Below, in pieces: positions 1 to 13,006 of a DNA stretch of 40,494 bases. Position 1 is the first letter of the stretch, and each line of letters starts with the position of its first letter. The DNA comes from Mycolicibacterium agri (GTDB taxonomy: Bacteria > Actinomycetota > Actinomycetes > Mycobacteriales > Mycobacteriaceae). A program made the position numbers and the translations under genes. Location: positions 1 through 40,494 of the forward strand of contig NZ_PDCP01000051.1 of the NCBI RefSeq assembly GCF_002553505.1. Reading direction: 5' to 3'. The notes beneath the pieces were generated by a model that saw nothing but the letters and a program-made list of their open reading frames with translations, did no database searches and was not told the DNA's origin.

Positions 1-84
1 GAAAGCCATACCCGACATCCCTGGGTGATTCGAAGCCTAAGGCCGACGACCCCAAACACCCTTCAAGAAAGGTAAGGCTAATCG

Positions 85-642
85 ATGACTCAATTCACGG
101 TCCCAGGCCTGTCCGACAAGGCGGGCAGCGAGGTCGCCGAGCTGCTGCAGAAGGCGCTCAGCCGCTACAACGACTTGCACTTGACGTTGAAGCACGTGCA
201 CTGGAATGTGGTCGGCCCGAACTTCATCGGCGTGCACGAGATGATCGATCCGCAGGTCGAATTGGTGCGCGGCTACGCCGACGAGGTCGCCGAGCGGATC
301 GCCACCCTGGGCAAGTCCCCGCTGGGCACACCCGGCGCGATCATCAACGACCGCACGTGGGACGACTACTCCGTCGAGCGGGACACCGTGCAGGCACACC
401 TGGCCGCCCTCGATCTGGTCTACACCGGCGTCATCGAGGACACCCGCAAGTCCATCGACCGGCTTGAGGACTTGGACCTGGTGTCCCAGGACCTCCTCAT
501 CTCGCACGCGGGCGAGCTGGAGAAGTTCCAGTGGTTCGTCCGGGCGCACCTGGAGAACTCGGGCGGTCAGCTGGCCAACGAGGGCGCCAAGACCGAGAAG
601 GCCGCGGCGAGCCGCGCCAAGAAGAAGGCGCCGGTCAAGTAG
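85..642 (+). CDS. dps: Dps family ferritin-like DNA-protection protein
   Basis: Mini-ferritin of 185 residues that would assemble into a dodecamer, oxidise Fe(II) with peroxide and coat DNA in stress. The family ferroxidase region is visible near residues 35-75: HLTLKHVHWNVVGPNF followed by HEMIDPQVE and DEVAERI, which supply the intersubunit His, Asp and Glu ligands. The last 20 residues are rich in Lys/Arg/Ala (SRAKKKAPVK), the type of tail that binds DNA in mycobacterial Dps1. Length matches mycobacterial Dps1. The ATG is preceded by a purine-rich AAGGTAAGG. The stop is only 4 bp from the stop of the convergent ClC gene, so the two transcripts must terminate inside or beyond each other's 3' ends. 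No clear promoter was recognised in the 84 bases upstream. Confidence 0.95.
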   Translation: MTQFTVPGLSDKAGSEVAELLQKALSRYNDLHLTLKHVHWNVVGPNFIGVHEMIDPQVELVRGYADEVAERIATLGKSPLGTPGAIINDRTWDDYSVERDTVQAHLAALDLVYTGVIEDTRKSIDRLEDLDLVSQDLLISHAGELEKFQWFVRAHLENSGGQLANEGAKTEKAAASRAKKKAPVK

Positions 643-646
643 CGCC

Positions 647-1963
647 TCAAGCGCCTCGCTGTTTGAGATCCTCGGGCATCCGATCGCGAAGGCTGTCGTA
701 GATCGGCGGCGATCCAACGAGATTGGCGACGAGCACCGCCGCGGCGGTCGCGACCATCATCGGGATGAGCACCTCCGTGGTGGCCGTCATCTCGGTGACA
801 AGCACCATCGCCGTCACCGGCGCACGCACGGTGGCCCCGAAGAAGGCCGCCATGCCGACCAAGGCCATCGGTACCGCCAATTGGGTTGCGTCATCCGGCC
901 ATACGGCCTCGAAGCACGCGGTGAACAGCAGTCCCCACAGTGCGCCGACAGCTAGCAGTGGGGCGAACAGCCCGCCGGGGACCGCCGCCGAATACGACAG
1001 CGGGCCCGCGATGAAGCGCACGACCAGTAGGGCGATGACGACCGATATCACGATGTGCTCGCCGCTCAGGATCTGCTGGGTGAGGTCGTCGCCGCCGCCC
1101 ACCGATTTTGGGTAGACGAACATCGCCGCGCCGATGATGCCGCCGATGACGGCCGCCTTGGCCAGTGTGGGGATGCGGCGGATCGCGGCGATGTGGTCGA
1201 GGAACCACAGCACGAGCCCGTTGTACGCGGCACCGATGATCCCTGTGAGCACCCCGAACACGAGGAACAGTGGCAGCCACCCCAGCGCCGGAGTTCCGAT
1301 CGGTTCGACGTCGAAGTCGGCGTGGTTGCCGAGCACAACACGGGAACAGGCCACCGCCGTTGCAGCCGAAAAGACGGCTGCCAGAACGGTTTTCATTCGG
1401 AAAGACTTGGTGACCTCTTCCAGGGTGAAGAGGGCGCCGCCGATCGGCGCGTTGAACGCCACCGCCAGGCCAGCGCCGCCCAGCGCGGTCTGCATCATGC
1501 GGACTTCGGGATCGGGTAGCCGCGCCCGCCTGGCTGTCTCGGCGCCGATCGCCGCGCCCATGTGCACCGTCGGCCCTTCGCGGCCCAGCACGAGACCCGA
1601 CCCCATGGACAGCACGCCGCCGACGAACTTCGCCGGAAGCAACCGAATCAGCGGCGGCCGAGCCTCGCCGAGGAACACCGCTTCGACGTGTTGGATGCCG
1701 CTGCCTGCGGCCAGCGGTTCCCACCGCACGATCAGTCCCGCGAGTGTCGCACCGGCCGCGGCGACGGCGATGGGGACCAGCCAGCCGGGGCCGGGCAGGC
1801 TGTGCGCCCAGTCGACGAGATGGCCGCGGAGGCGGTCCGCGGTGTCCAGGCACCAGCGGAAGGCGCCGCCGGCGAACCCGATGAATACGCCCGCGACGAC
1901 CGCCGTGACACAGATTTGCAGCGAACCCCGCATCGAATCGTCGAACTGATCGCGATCTGCCAC
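647..1963 (-). CDS. ClC-family chloride channel / H+-Cl- antiporter
   Basis: Integral membrane anion transporter of 438 residues with about ten hydrophobic segments. The ClC selectivity-filter motifs are present in order: GSGIQ near residue 86, GREGPTVHMG near 127 and GGLFAPLLAVG near 330. The conserved acidic residue of GREGP (the gating glutamate) is kept. No C-terminal CBS domains follow, as in short bacterial ClCs. The start is GTG at 1963, chosen because AAGGAG lies just upstream on the minus strand and the first hydrophobic helix follows about 15 residues later. It lies back-to-back with the copper ATPase and could share a regulatory region with it (about 120 bp between starts). The transported ion is inferred from the family. 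Transporter or channel mode cannot be settled from sequence. Confidence 0.93.
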   Translation of the reverse strand: MADRDQFDDSMRGSLQICVTAVVAGVFIGFAGGAFRWCLDTADRLRGHLVDWAHSLPGPGWLVPIAVAAAGATLAGLIVRWEPLAAGSGIQHVEAVFLGEARPPLIRLLPAKFVGGVLSMGSGLVLGREGPTVHMGAAIGAETARRARLPDPEVRMMQTALGGAGLAVAFNAPIGGALFTLEEVTKSFRMKTVLAAVFSAATAVACSRVVLGNHADFDVEPIGTPALGWLPLFLVFGVLTGIIGAAYNGLVLWFLDHIAAIRRIPTLAKAAVIGGIIGAAMFVYPKSVGGGDDLTQQILSGEHIVISVVIALLVVRFIAGPLSYSAAVPGGLFAPLLAVGALWGLLFTACFEAVWPDDATQLAVPMALVGMAAFFGATVRAPVTAMVLVTEMTATTEVLIPMMVATAAAVLVANLVGSPPIYDSLRDRMPEDLKQRGA

Positions 1964-2056
1964 CGTTCTCCTTCGCCGCCGGACGACCGGGATCTCTAGT
2001 TTTGCAGATCCGCGCCAGTGTCACCCGCCGTCAAGGTGATGCGACCACTACCCGTA

Positions 2057-2075
2057 TATACCCCCCGAGGGTATA
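2057..2075 (+). promoter_or_regulatory. CsoR/RicR-type copper operator
   Basis: Perfect 7 bp inverted repeat TATACCC-cccga-GGGTATA ending 9 bp before the ATG of the CopB-like ATPase. The TACCC...GGGTA arrangement is what CsoR-family repressors (CsoR, RicR) bind in mycobacteria and bacilli. No csoR-type repressor gene is in the window, so the repressor would act in trans. Its position so close to the start suggests a very short or absent 5' leader. Binding is inferred, not shown. Confidence 0.75.
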
Positions 2076-2084
2076 GTGGCCCGC

Positions 2085-4157
2085 ATGACCGAAGTCGAGC
2101 ATTCGGGGCACGCGGGTCACGCCGAGCACCAGGACCACGGTTCTCACGGCGACCACGGGGGCCACGGCGCTCACGGCGGGCATGGCGGCCACGGCGACCA
2201 CGTCGCGCAGTTCCGCAAGCTGTTCTGGGTGATGGTCGCCTTCGCCATCCCGACGGTGGCATGCTCGGCGATGTTCGCGATGATCATCGGCTACGCCGTG
2301 CCGGAGTTCCCTGGGGCGCGGTGGGTCTCGCCAGTACTGGGCACCGTGATGTACTTCTGGGGCGGCCGCCCGTTCCTGACCGGTGCGATCAGCGAAATCC
2401 GTTCCCGCACACCGGGAATGATGCTGCTGATCGGGCTCGCCATCACCGTCGCGTTCGTCTCCTCGTGGGGCGCGAGCATCGGCGTGCTCGACCACCAGCT
2501 CGACTTCTGGTGGGAACTGGCGCTGCTGATCGTCATCATGCTGCTCGGCCATTGGATCGAGATGCGCTCGCTGGCGCAGACCAGTTCGGCGCTGGACTCA
2601 CTGGCGGCGCTGCTGCCCGACGAAGCCGAGCGCGTGGACGGCGACGAGGTCACCATCGTCGATCCATCGGCTCTGCGCGTCGGCGACGTCGTGATCGTGC
2701 GCCCCGGCGGAAGCGTGCCCGCCGACGGCGAGATCGTCGACGGCTCCGCCGACATCAACGAATCGATGGTCACCGGCGAGTCGCGGCCGGTGCGCCGCGG
2801 CGTCGGCGAGCACGTCGTCGCGGGCACCGTCGCCACCGACTCCGGCCTGCGGGTCAAGGTCACCGCCATCGGCGACGACACCACGTTGGCAGGCATTCAG
2901 CGGCTGGTGACCGAGGCGCAGAACTCGTCGTCACGGGCGCAGCGGCTGGCCGACACCGCGGCGGGCTGGCTGTTCTGGTTCGCGCTGGGCGCCGCGATCA
3001 TCACCGCGGTGGTCTGGGGGATGCTGGGCCTGCCGGACGAGGCCGTCATCCGCACCATCACCGTGTTGGTCATCGCCTGCCCGCACGCGCTGGGCCTGGC
3101 GATCCCGCTCGTGGTCTCAATCGCGACCGAACGCGCGGCCCGCGGCGGCGTGTTGGTCAAGGATCGGCTGGCGCTGGAAAGCATGCGCACGGTGCGTGCC
3201 GTGCTGTTCGACAAGACGGGCACGCTGACCAAGGGTGAGCCGAGCGTCACGGACGTGGTTGTCGTCGACGGGTGGGATCGGGACGACGCGCTGCGGCTGG
3301 CGGCCGCCGCGGAGTCGGATTCCGAACACCCGCTGGCCAACGCGATCGTCGACGCGGCGCGCGCCAATTCGCTGAAAGTGCCTGCCGCGTCGGACTTTTC
3401 GTCGTCACCGGCGGTCGGTGTCACGGCGATGGTCGACGGCCGTCAGGTGCGTGTCGGCGGCCCGAGGCTGCTGGGGGAAACCAATCAGTCGGAACTGGCG
3501 GCGGTGCGCAGCTGGCACGAAGAGGGCGCGATCGTCTTGCACGTTCTGGTCGACGGCGCGGTCGTCGCGGCACTCAAATTGGCCGACGAGGTGCGGCCGG
3601 AGTCCCGCCAGGCCGTCGACGCGCTGCACCGGCTCGGGCTGACGGTTGTGATGATCACCGGAGACGCCGAACCGGTGGCCCGCGCTGTGGCCGACGATCT
3701 GGGCATCGACCGGGTGTTCGCGGGTGTGCGTCCGGAGGACAAGGCAGGCAAGGTCGCCGAACTGCAGGCCGAAGGACTGAAAGTGGCGATGGTGGGTGAC
3801 GGTGTCAACGACGCACCCGCCCTGGCGCAGGCCGACGTCGGCATCGCCATCGGCGCGGGCACCGACGTGGCGATCGCATCGGCAGGCGTCATCCTGGCCA
3901 GCTCGGACCCGCGCTCGGTGCTCTCCGTCATCACGCTGTCGAAGGCGGCCTACCGCAAGATGCAGCAGAACCTCTGGTGGGCAGCCGGATACAACCTGAT
4001 CTCGGTGCCGCTGGCGGCCGGCGTGCTGGCCCCGATCGGATTCGTGATGCCGATGTCGGTCGGTGCGCTGCTGATGTCGGCGTCGACGGTGGTCGTCGCG
4101 CTCAATGCGCAACTGCTGAGAAAATTGGACCTGCGGCCCGAGCGCAGCGTCGAGTAG
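2085..4157 (+). CDS. CopB-type copper/silver P1B ATPase with His-rich N-terminus
   Basis: Heavy-metal exporting P-type ATPase of 690 residues in the cell membrane. The first about 45 residues hold more than a dozen His in HGGHG-type spacing and take the place of the usual CxxC metal-binding domain. The order of motifs is standard: TGES (actuator), CPHALGLAIP in the sixth transmembrane segment, DKTGTLTKGEPS (phosphorylated Asp), a His-Pro pair in SEHPLANAI, and GDGVNDAPALA (hinge). A CPH instead of CPC motif marks the CopB/P1B-3 group, usually associated with Cu(II)/Ag(I). The ATG at 2085 is preferred over an in-frame GTG at 2076 because the GTG would begin right at the edge of the operator. 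Regulation by the adjacent palindrome is likely. Confidence 0.93.
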   Translation: MTEVEHSGHAGHAEHQDHGSHGDHGGHGAHGGHGGHGDHVAQFRKLFWVMVAFAIPTVACSAMFAMIIGYAVPEFPGARWVSPVLGTVMYFWGGRPFLTGAISEIRSRTPGMMLLIGLAITVAFVSSWGASIGVLDHQLDFWWELALLIVIMLLGHWIEMRSLAQTSSALDSLAALLPDEAERVDGDEVTIVDPSALRVGDVVIVRPGGSVPADGEIVDGSADINESMVTGESRPVRRGVGEHVVAGTVATDSGLRVKVTAIGDDTTLAGIQRLVTEAQNSSSRAQRLADTAAGWLFWFALGAAIITAVVWGMLGLPDEAVIRTITVLVIACPHALGLAIPLVVSIATERAARGGVLVKDRLALESMRTVRAVLFDKTGTLTKGEPSVTDVVVVDGWDRDDALRLAAAAESDSEHPLANAIVDAARANSLKVPAASDFSSSPAVGVTAMVDGRQVRVGGPRLLGETNQSELAAVRSWHEEGAIVLHVLVDGAVVAALKLADEVRPESRQAVDALHRLGLTVVMITGDAEPVARAVADDLGIDRVFAGVRPEDKAGKVAELQAEGLKVAMVGDGVNDAPALAQADVGIAIGAGTDVAIASAGVILASSDPRSVLSVITLSKAAYRKMQQNLWWAAGYNLISVPLAAGVLAPIGFVMPMSVGALLMSASTVVVALNAQLLRKLDLRPERSVE

Positions 4158-4161
4158 TCGT

Positions 4162-4647
4162 CTAGTAGTCGAGGCCGCGCAGCGCTGCGCCCAATTGTTC
4201 GGCGACGGCCTCATGCGTGCGGACGAGGTCCATCTCGCGAGCGACCTGGGCTCGCAACGCCGTCAGGATGGCCAGTTCCGTCGCGGGCGAGTCCGGCAGA
4301 TCCTCGAGCGCATCCGACGCCGACGAGACCACGCCGAGCGCCGACTGGGAAGCCGACTTCGCCGCAGCCACCGCCTCGGCGGCATCCTGCAGGTGCTGAC
4401 CGAGATCGGACTCGACACCGGACAGGTGATCGAGCGCATCGCGGATGCCCTGCGCGAAATCGGCGTACTGGGCGAGCGCGTCGCCCGTCATCGATGCGGC
4501 CTGCTCCTGCCCCGACCGGATGGTGTCGGTGGCGTCGGTCAGGTGTCCTGCGGCCGATGCGGCCGCGTCGGGGTTCGGGGCGCCGAACAATCCGTCGGCC
4601 CGGGAAAGCACGTCACCGACGTTGCGAAGCAGATCCGGCAGTGGCAC
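4162..4647 (-). CDS. small Ala-rich helical protein, possibly DUF4226-like
   Basis: Protein of 161 residues with GTG start, no signal peptide and no transmembrane segment. It is almost wholly predicted helix: heptad-like stretches rich in Ala, Asp and Gln run from residue 28 to the end, with an N-terminal PLPDLLRNVGDVLSRADGLF segment. The composition recalls mycobacterial DUF4226 proteins and other small helical proteins found near type VII secretion loci, but the match is from memory and tentative. It lies 11 bp downstream of the EspM-like regulator on the same strand, so the two are probably cotranscribed. The stop lies 4 bp from the convergent copper ATPase stop. Function unknown. Confidence 0.7.
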   Translation of the reverse strand: MPLPDLLRNVGDVLSRADGLFGAPNPDAAASAAGHLTDATDTIRSGQEQAASMTGDALAQYADFAQGIRDALDHLSGVESDLGQHLQDAAEAVAAAKSASQSALGVVSSASDALEDLPDSPATELAILTALRAQVAREMDLVRTHEAVAEQLGAALRGLDY

Positions 4648-4658
4648 GCGATCCAGTA

Positions 4659-5366
4659 TCAGCCATCGAGGGAGGCGATGAGACGGTTGAGTACTTCCGC
4701 GTCCGCCTCGCCCGCGGCTTCACCGGCCTCGACAGCGTTGACCAGCTCCACGGGCAGGCCGGCGGCGATGGCGGTCTCGTCGGCCGACAGGTTGGCCCGG
4801 CGCCGCGCGACGTAGAGCCGCTGGCCCAGCGTCGCCCCCGGCGTGGCGGCGGCGCGGAACATCAGGTCGTCGTAGCAGCGCCGCACGGTGCGCAGCGCCA
4901 GCACCACGTCGGGCGTGCCACGGCTGCGCTGGGCGGCACGGGCCACCACGGTCTCGAGCTTGCGCAGGTCGGCGAGGATCACCGTGACCCGAGCCGGGAA
5001 CGCTGGATCGTGGTCGGGCGGCAGCGACTCGATCGCGGCGCCGAACGTCTTCATCGCCACGTCGACGGCGTCGACGATCAGCGACGCCGACCCGTCGTCG
5101 GCGGGCGGCTCCGGCGCGGCACCGGGAATCGGACCGCCATACCGTATCGTCGCTATGGTTCCGGCGGGCCACTGAAGGACCTCCTCCAGCTTGGCCCTCG
5201 TCCGCTCCCTCGGCCAGCTGCGCCCCTTCTCGAACGCGATCAGCGCGCCGGCGTTGATGATCTTGTACTTCGCGAGATTTCGTTGCTTGATGTCCAATTC
5301 GCGGCGGCGGGCGGCGACAGCGGCACCCGCGCGGGCAATGCCAGGATCGCCGGCCACCTCGTCCAC
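4659..5366 (-). CDS. EspM-like helix-turn-helix regulator
   Basis: About 235 residues. The N-terminal third (ARRRELDIKQRNLAKYKIIN to FEKGRSWPRERTRAKLEEVL) reads as an XRE-like helix-turn-helix, and the last about 55 residues (GQRLYVARRRANLSADETA onward) look like a second, degenerate XRE fold. The middle is helical. It is divergent from whiB6, as Rv3863 (EspM), a repressor acting on whiB6, is in M. tuberculosis. That context and the N-terminal domain are the reasons for the call. It is clearly shorter than the 392-residue M. tuberculosis protein, so orthology is not certain. The GTG start at 5366 was chosen because the 21 upstream in-frame codons are Arg/Cys-rich and lie in the divergent promoter region. 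Confidence 0.65.
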   Translation of the reverse strand: MDEVAGDPGIARAGAAVAARRRELDIKQRNLAKYKIINAGALIAFEKGRSWPRERTRAKLEEVLQWPAGTIATIRYGGPIPGAAPEPPADDGSASLIVDAVDVAMKTFGAAIESLPPDHDPAFPARVTVILADLRKLETVVARAAQRSRGTPDVVLALRTVRRCYDDLMFRAAATPGATLGQRLYVARRRANLSADETAIAAGLPVELVNAVEAGEAAGEADAEVLNRLIASLDG

Positions 5367-5500
5367 CCGCCCAGTGTAGCCAGCCCGACGGCTCCGACAG
5401 CGCCGACAACACCGAAGCGGGAAAACCATAACAACTGTTGCACTGCTACGGAAAGAACGCTACGGTTTGCAGCACCGCCGTCGAGCGAGAGGAAGTGGTC
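5367..5500. promoter_or_regulatory. divergent espM-like / whiB6 promoter region
   Basis: 134 bp between the two divergent starts. It holds a direct repeat GCTACGG at 5445-5451 and 5459-5465 (14 bp period, same helix face shifted by about a third of a turn) and a near-palindrome CAACTGTTG at 5432-5440. These are the natural candidates for EspM-like binding, but no consensus was checked. The whiB6 ATG has GAGAGGAAG upstream as ribosome binding site. Confidence 0.45.
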
Positions 5501-5776
5501 ATGACCGTCATGATCGAAATGCCCGTTCTGGCCGACCAGATCGGCGCCTGCACACAAGACCCGGACCGGTGGATGACCGCGACCGACGCGCAGACGAAAG
5601 CGGTGTGCCGGGCCTGCCCCCGTCGCTGGCTGTGCGCGAAGGAGGCGTGCGAGATGCCCAACGCCCAGGGCCTGTGGGCGGGCATCCACATTCCCGAAGG
5701 CGGCCGCGGCCGCACATTCGCGCTCAAGCAGCTGCGGTCGCTGGCCGAGCGCGGCGGCTACCAGGTGCACCGCTGA
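5501..5776 (+). CDS. whiB6: WhiB6-type iron-sulfur regulator
   Basis: Cytosolic [4Fe-4S] redox/NO-responsive transcription factor of 91 residues. Four cluster cysteines are visible: C17 (CTQDPDRW), C36 and C39 (CRACPRRWLC) and C45, plus an additional C50. The family turn appears as GLWAGIHIPEGGRGR, followed by a basic tail region. CTQDPDRW and CRACPRRWLCA are the WhiB6-specific wording, and its position before gltB in divergent orientation to a HTH gene agrees with Rv3862c. The ATG at 5501 follows GAGAGGAAG. An upstream in-frame extension exists to 5438 but overlaps the promoter repeats. In ESX-1 species WhiB6 activates esx-1 genes; none are visible here, so its targets must be elsewhere or different. 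Confidence 0.9.
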   Translation: MTVMIEMPVLADQIGACTQDPDRWMTATDAQTKAVCRACPRRWLCAKEACEMPNAQGLWAGIHIPEGGRGRTFALKQLRSLAERGGYQVHR

Positions 5777-5787
5777 GAAGTTTCGCC

Positions 5788-5826
5788 GCCCGCCCGCTCT
5801 ACGAGGGGGGAGCGGGCCGGCGGGCG
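5788..5826 (+). terminator. GC-rich hairpin after whiB6
   Basis: CGCCCGCCCGCTC pairs with GAGCGGGCCGGCGGGCG with a 2-nt bulge and a loop of about 9 nt (tacgagggg), 11 bp after the whiB6 stop. There is no U-run, as is usual for actinobacterial terminators. Confidence 0.6.
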
Positions 5827-6251
5827 GATCGCCCGTCTCTAAGAATCTGACTAAGCTTTCTAGCAAAGGTGAGTGGATCGGCTAAGGGCACGTCACTAGG
5901 CATGGTTTGTTGTCATAGCAACAATTGCTCCCGATTCTGACCGATGCGACGCTCGTCACGTTCCTGCCCGCCGCCTTCAGCCGCCAGCCGAAACCCAAAG
6001 GCGCACAACAATATCGCCCGTATCATTGAGCGCGGGTGGGCCAGCGTGACCGCGCTGACATACCGGCCTAGTTAGGTTCGACTAAGTTGGCATGTCAAGC
6101 GGGGTTTGTCATATCGTTTTCCCCACTTGTGCCGAGTGGGGCAGGGGTCGTCGTTCAGTGCTGCACGCGGGCACCGCCACCGCCACGACAGGTCGACGCC
6201 GTCGACGGTGGCCAACAGAGTTTCTAGTAAACGTTGAAGGGCTAGGTGGGA
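5827..6251 (+). promoter_or_regulatory. gltB upstream region, non-coding, with dyads
   Basis: About 425 bp with no convincing gene and lower GC than the flanks. Two structures stand out. An inverted repeat TTGTTG-tcatag-CAACAA lies at 5907-5924. A perfect 7 bp hairpin CCCCACT-tgtgccg-AGTGGGG lies at 6121-6141, about 110 bp before the gltB start, and would be in the transcript if the promoter lies upstream of it. A GTCGAC-gcc-GTCGAC direct/palindromic pair is near 6192. I did not find a convincing GlnR box. The ribosome site for gltB is the weak GGTGGG just before ATG 6252. Confidence 0.45.
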
Positions 6252-10959
<4,708 letters not shown>

Positions 10960-10967
<8 letters not shown>

Positions 10968-12426
10968 CCCCAAGGGCTTTCTCAAGTACACACGGCGCGA
11001 GACCCCGCAACGGCGGCCGGTCCCGCTGCGGTTGCTCGACTGGAAAGAGGTCTACGAAGACTTCTCCCACGACACGCTGCGCGAGCAGGCGACCCGCTGC
11101 ATGGATTGCGGTATCCCGTTCTGCCACAACGGCTGTCCGCTGGGCAATCTCATCCCGGAGTGGAACGACCTGGTCCGAAACGGCCGCTGGCGCGACGCGA
11201 TCGAGCGGTTGCACGCGACCAACAACTTCCCGGAGTTCACCGGCCGGCTGTGCCCCGCGCCCTGCGAGGGCTCCTGCGTGCTCGGCATCAACCAGGATCC
11301 CGTGACGATCAAGCAGATCGAGGTCGAGATCATCGACAAGGCCTTCGACGAAGGCTTCGTCGTGCCGCTGCCGCCGGAGAAGAAGACGGGCAAGACCGTC
11401 GCCGTCGTCGGCTCCGGCCCCGCCGGGCTGGCCGCGGCGCAACAGTTGACCCGGGCCGGCCATACCGTGACGGTGTTCGAGCGCGACGACCGGATCGGCG
11501 GCCTGCTGCGCTACGGCATCCCCGAATTCAAGATGGAGAAGCGCCACATCGACCGCCGTCTGGCGCAGATGGAGGCCGAGGGCACGCAGTTCCGCGTCAA
11601 CGTCAACGTCGGCGTCGACATCACCGCCGACGAGTTGCGCAGGCAGTTCGACGCGGTGGTGCTGGCCGGCGGGGCGACCGCGTGGCGTGATCTGCCGATC
11701 CCGGGCCGCGAACTGGACGGCATCCACCAGGCGATGGAGTTCCTGCCCTGGGCCAACCGCGTCCAGCAGGGCGACCCGGTCACCGACGCCGAGGGCCTGC
11801 CGCCGATCCACGCAAAGGGCAAGAAGGTCATCATCATCGGCGGCGGCGACACCGGCGCGGACTGCCTTGGCACCGTGCACCGCCAGGGCGCCGCGAGCGT
11901 GCACCAGTTCGAGATCATGCCGCGGCCGCCGGACACGCGCGCCGACTCCACGCCGTGGCCGGTCTATCCGCTGATGTTCCGCGTCTCGTCTGCCCACGAG
12001 GAGGGTGGCGAGCGGGTGTACTCGGTCAACACCGAGGAGTTCCTCGGCCGCGACGGCAAGGTCACCGGCCTGCGCGGACACGAGGTCAAGATGGTCGACG
12101 GCAAGTTCCAGAAGGTCGAGGGCACCGACTTCGAGATGGAAGCCGATCTGGTGCTGCTGGCGATGGGCTTCGTCGGCCCGCAGCGCGAAGGCCTGCTGAC
12201 CGACCTCGGCGTCGAGATCAACGAGCGCGGCAACGTCGCACGGGATGCGAACTTCGCGTCGTCGGTGCCGGGCGTCTTTGTCGCGGGCGACATGGGCCGC
12301 GGCCAGTCACTGATCGTGTGGGCGATCGCCGAGGGCCGCGCCGCCGCCGCGGGCGTCGACCGCTACCTGATGGGCAAGACCGTTCTGCCCGCGCCGATCA
12401 AGCCGACCGCGGTTCCCCAGCGCTGA
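10960..12426 (+). CDS. gltD: glutamate synthase small subunit (NADPH, FAD, Fe-S)
   Basis: 488 residues; passes electrons from NADPH through FAD and two 4Fe-4S clusters to GltB. The N-terminal cysteine-rich domain shows CMDCGIPFCHNGCPLGN near residue 47 and CPAPCEGSCVLGIN near 97. The FAD-binding GSGPAGLAAAQQL is near residue 150, and the NADPH-binding GGGDTGADCLGT near 292. The C-terminus has GVFVAGDMGRGQSLIVWAI, the usual second FAD contact. The ATG overlaps the last 8 nt of gltB, which implies translational coupling. Length is normal for the family. Confidence 0.97.
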
Positions 12427-12528
12427 CCCTAGGAGCGCTGGACGGGGTCGTCTGGGAGCGTCGTGTGCGCACCGTCGCGTAACGATGTGGTTCCTGCTGC
12501 AAACCTCATCTGTCACATCTGTCTCATT

Positions 12529-12544
12529 AAAATCATATGATTTT
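12529..12544. promoter_or_regulatory. 16 bp perfect AT-rich palindrome
   Basis: AAAATCATATGATTTT is self-complementary over all 16 bases, unusual in DNA of this GC content. It lies about 100 bp after gltD and 115 bp before a candidate ribosome site. It could be an operator for a dimeric repressor controlling the small frame at 12660 or a relic of a mobile element end. No binding protein can be named. Confidence 0.5.
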
Positions 12545-12659
12545 TATACGGCGCGCCTAGTTTTGTTTGCCGGATAAGCGGTATCTAATGACTTCATGAG
12601 GACGCTGCGGTAACGTAGGGTCTCGGTTCAGCAATTGCTATACCGCAGGAGTGATCGAC

Positions 12660-12914
12660 GTGTACCTCAATCCACTGTCCCGCTCTCGGGTGAGTCGAAT
12701 TGCCTGGTCCCTACTACTTCATCCGCTCAAGAGCCGTCAGTACCCGGCTCAGGCCGAGCGTCTGATTACCCGTGACGAGCTACTCCGCTACGGTTTCTAG
12801 CAACTTTTCGACCGCGCCGGTTACGACATCACGTCGCGCTGTGACCGTTTCTTTGCCGAGCTGTTATACATCCGTTATCGTCGGTTAGCTTTGCTAGACG
12901 AACGCGTGCGTTGA
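12660..12914 (+). pseudogene. possible small gene interrupted by in-frame TAG
   Basis: From GTG 12660, with AGGAG about 8 nt upstream, the frame runs 46 codons (MYLNPLSRSRVSRIAW...), meets TAG at 12798-12800, and continues in the same frame for 37 codons (QLFDRAGYDITSRCDRFF...) to TGA at 12912-12914. Read through, it gives an 84-codon basic protein with no family I recognise. Codon use is not biased to G/C in third position like the neighbours, so it is either foreign, decayed or not a gene at all. The TAG could be a mutated TGG. Confidence 0.25.
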
Positions 12915-12936
12915 CTCGCGCGTGCCCCGTGCGCCG

Positions 12937-12988
12937 AACGTGAAGCCTCTGCGAGTTTGCGCGCGAATCTCCGCAATTTCTTCACGTT
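12937..12988. terminator. inverted repeat between convergent gltD and LLM oxidoreductase
   Basis: AACGTGAAG at 12937-12945 is the exact complement of CTTCACGTT at 12980-12988, with a 34-nt G/C-rich centre that can itself pair. It stands 19 bp beyond the stop of the minus-strand oxidoreductase and between two convergent transcripts, so it may end both. The long loop makes it a weak terminator call. Confidence 0.4.
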
Positions 12989-13006
12989 GGAGGCGAGGGC
13001 GCGAGG

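Larger units (their letters stand above)
12427..13006. other. 580 bp gap after gltD, AT-richer than surroundings
   Basis: No confident gene. Between about 12490 and 12910 the base composition is clearly less GC-rich than the neighbouring genes. It holds a 16 bp palindrome (12529-12544), a small reading frame broken by an amber codon (12660-12914) and a hairpin (12937-12988), each listed separately. The composition suggests acquired or decayed DNA. Confidence 0.6.

Noticed and set aside
464..955. Plus-strand frame crossing the dps 3' end
   Set aside because: Arg/Ser/His-rich shadow across dps and ClC.
891..2024. Long frame overlapping the ClC gene on the same strand
   Set aside because: Arg/Gly/Pro-rich shadow; the ClC frame carries all filter motifs.
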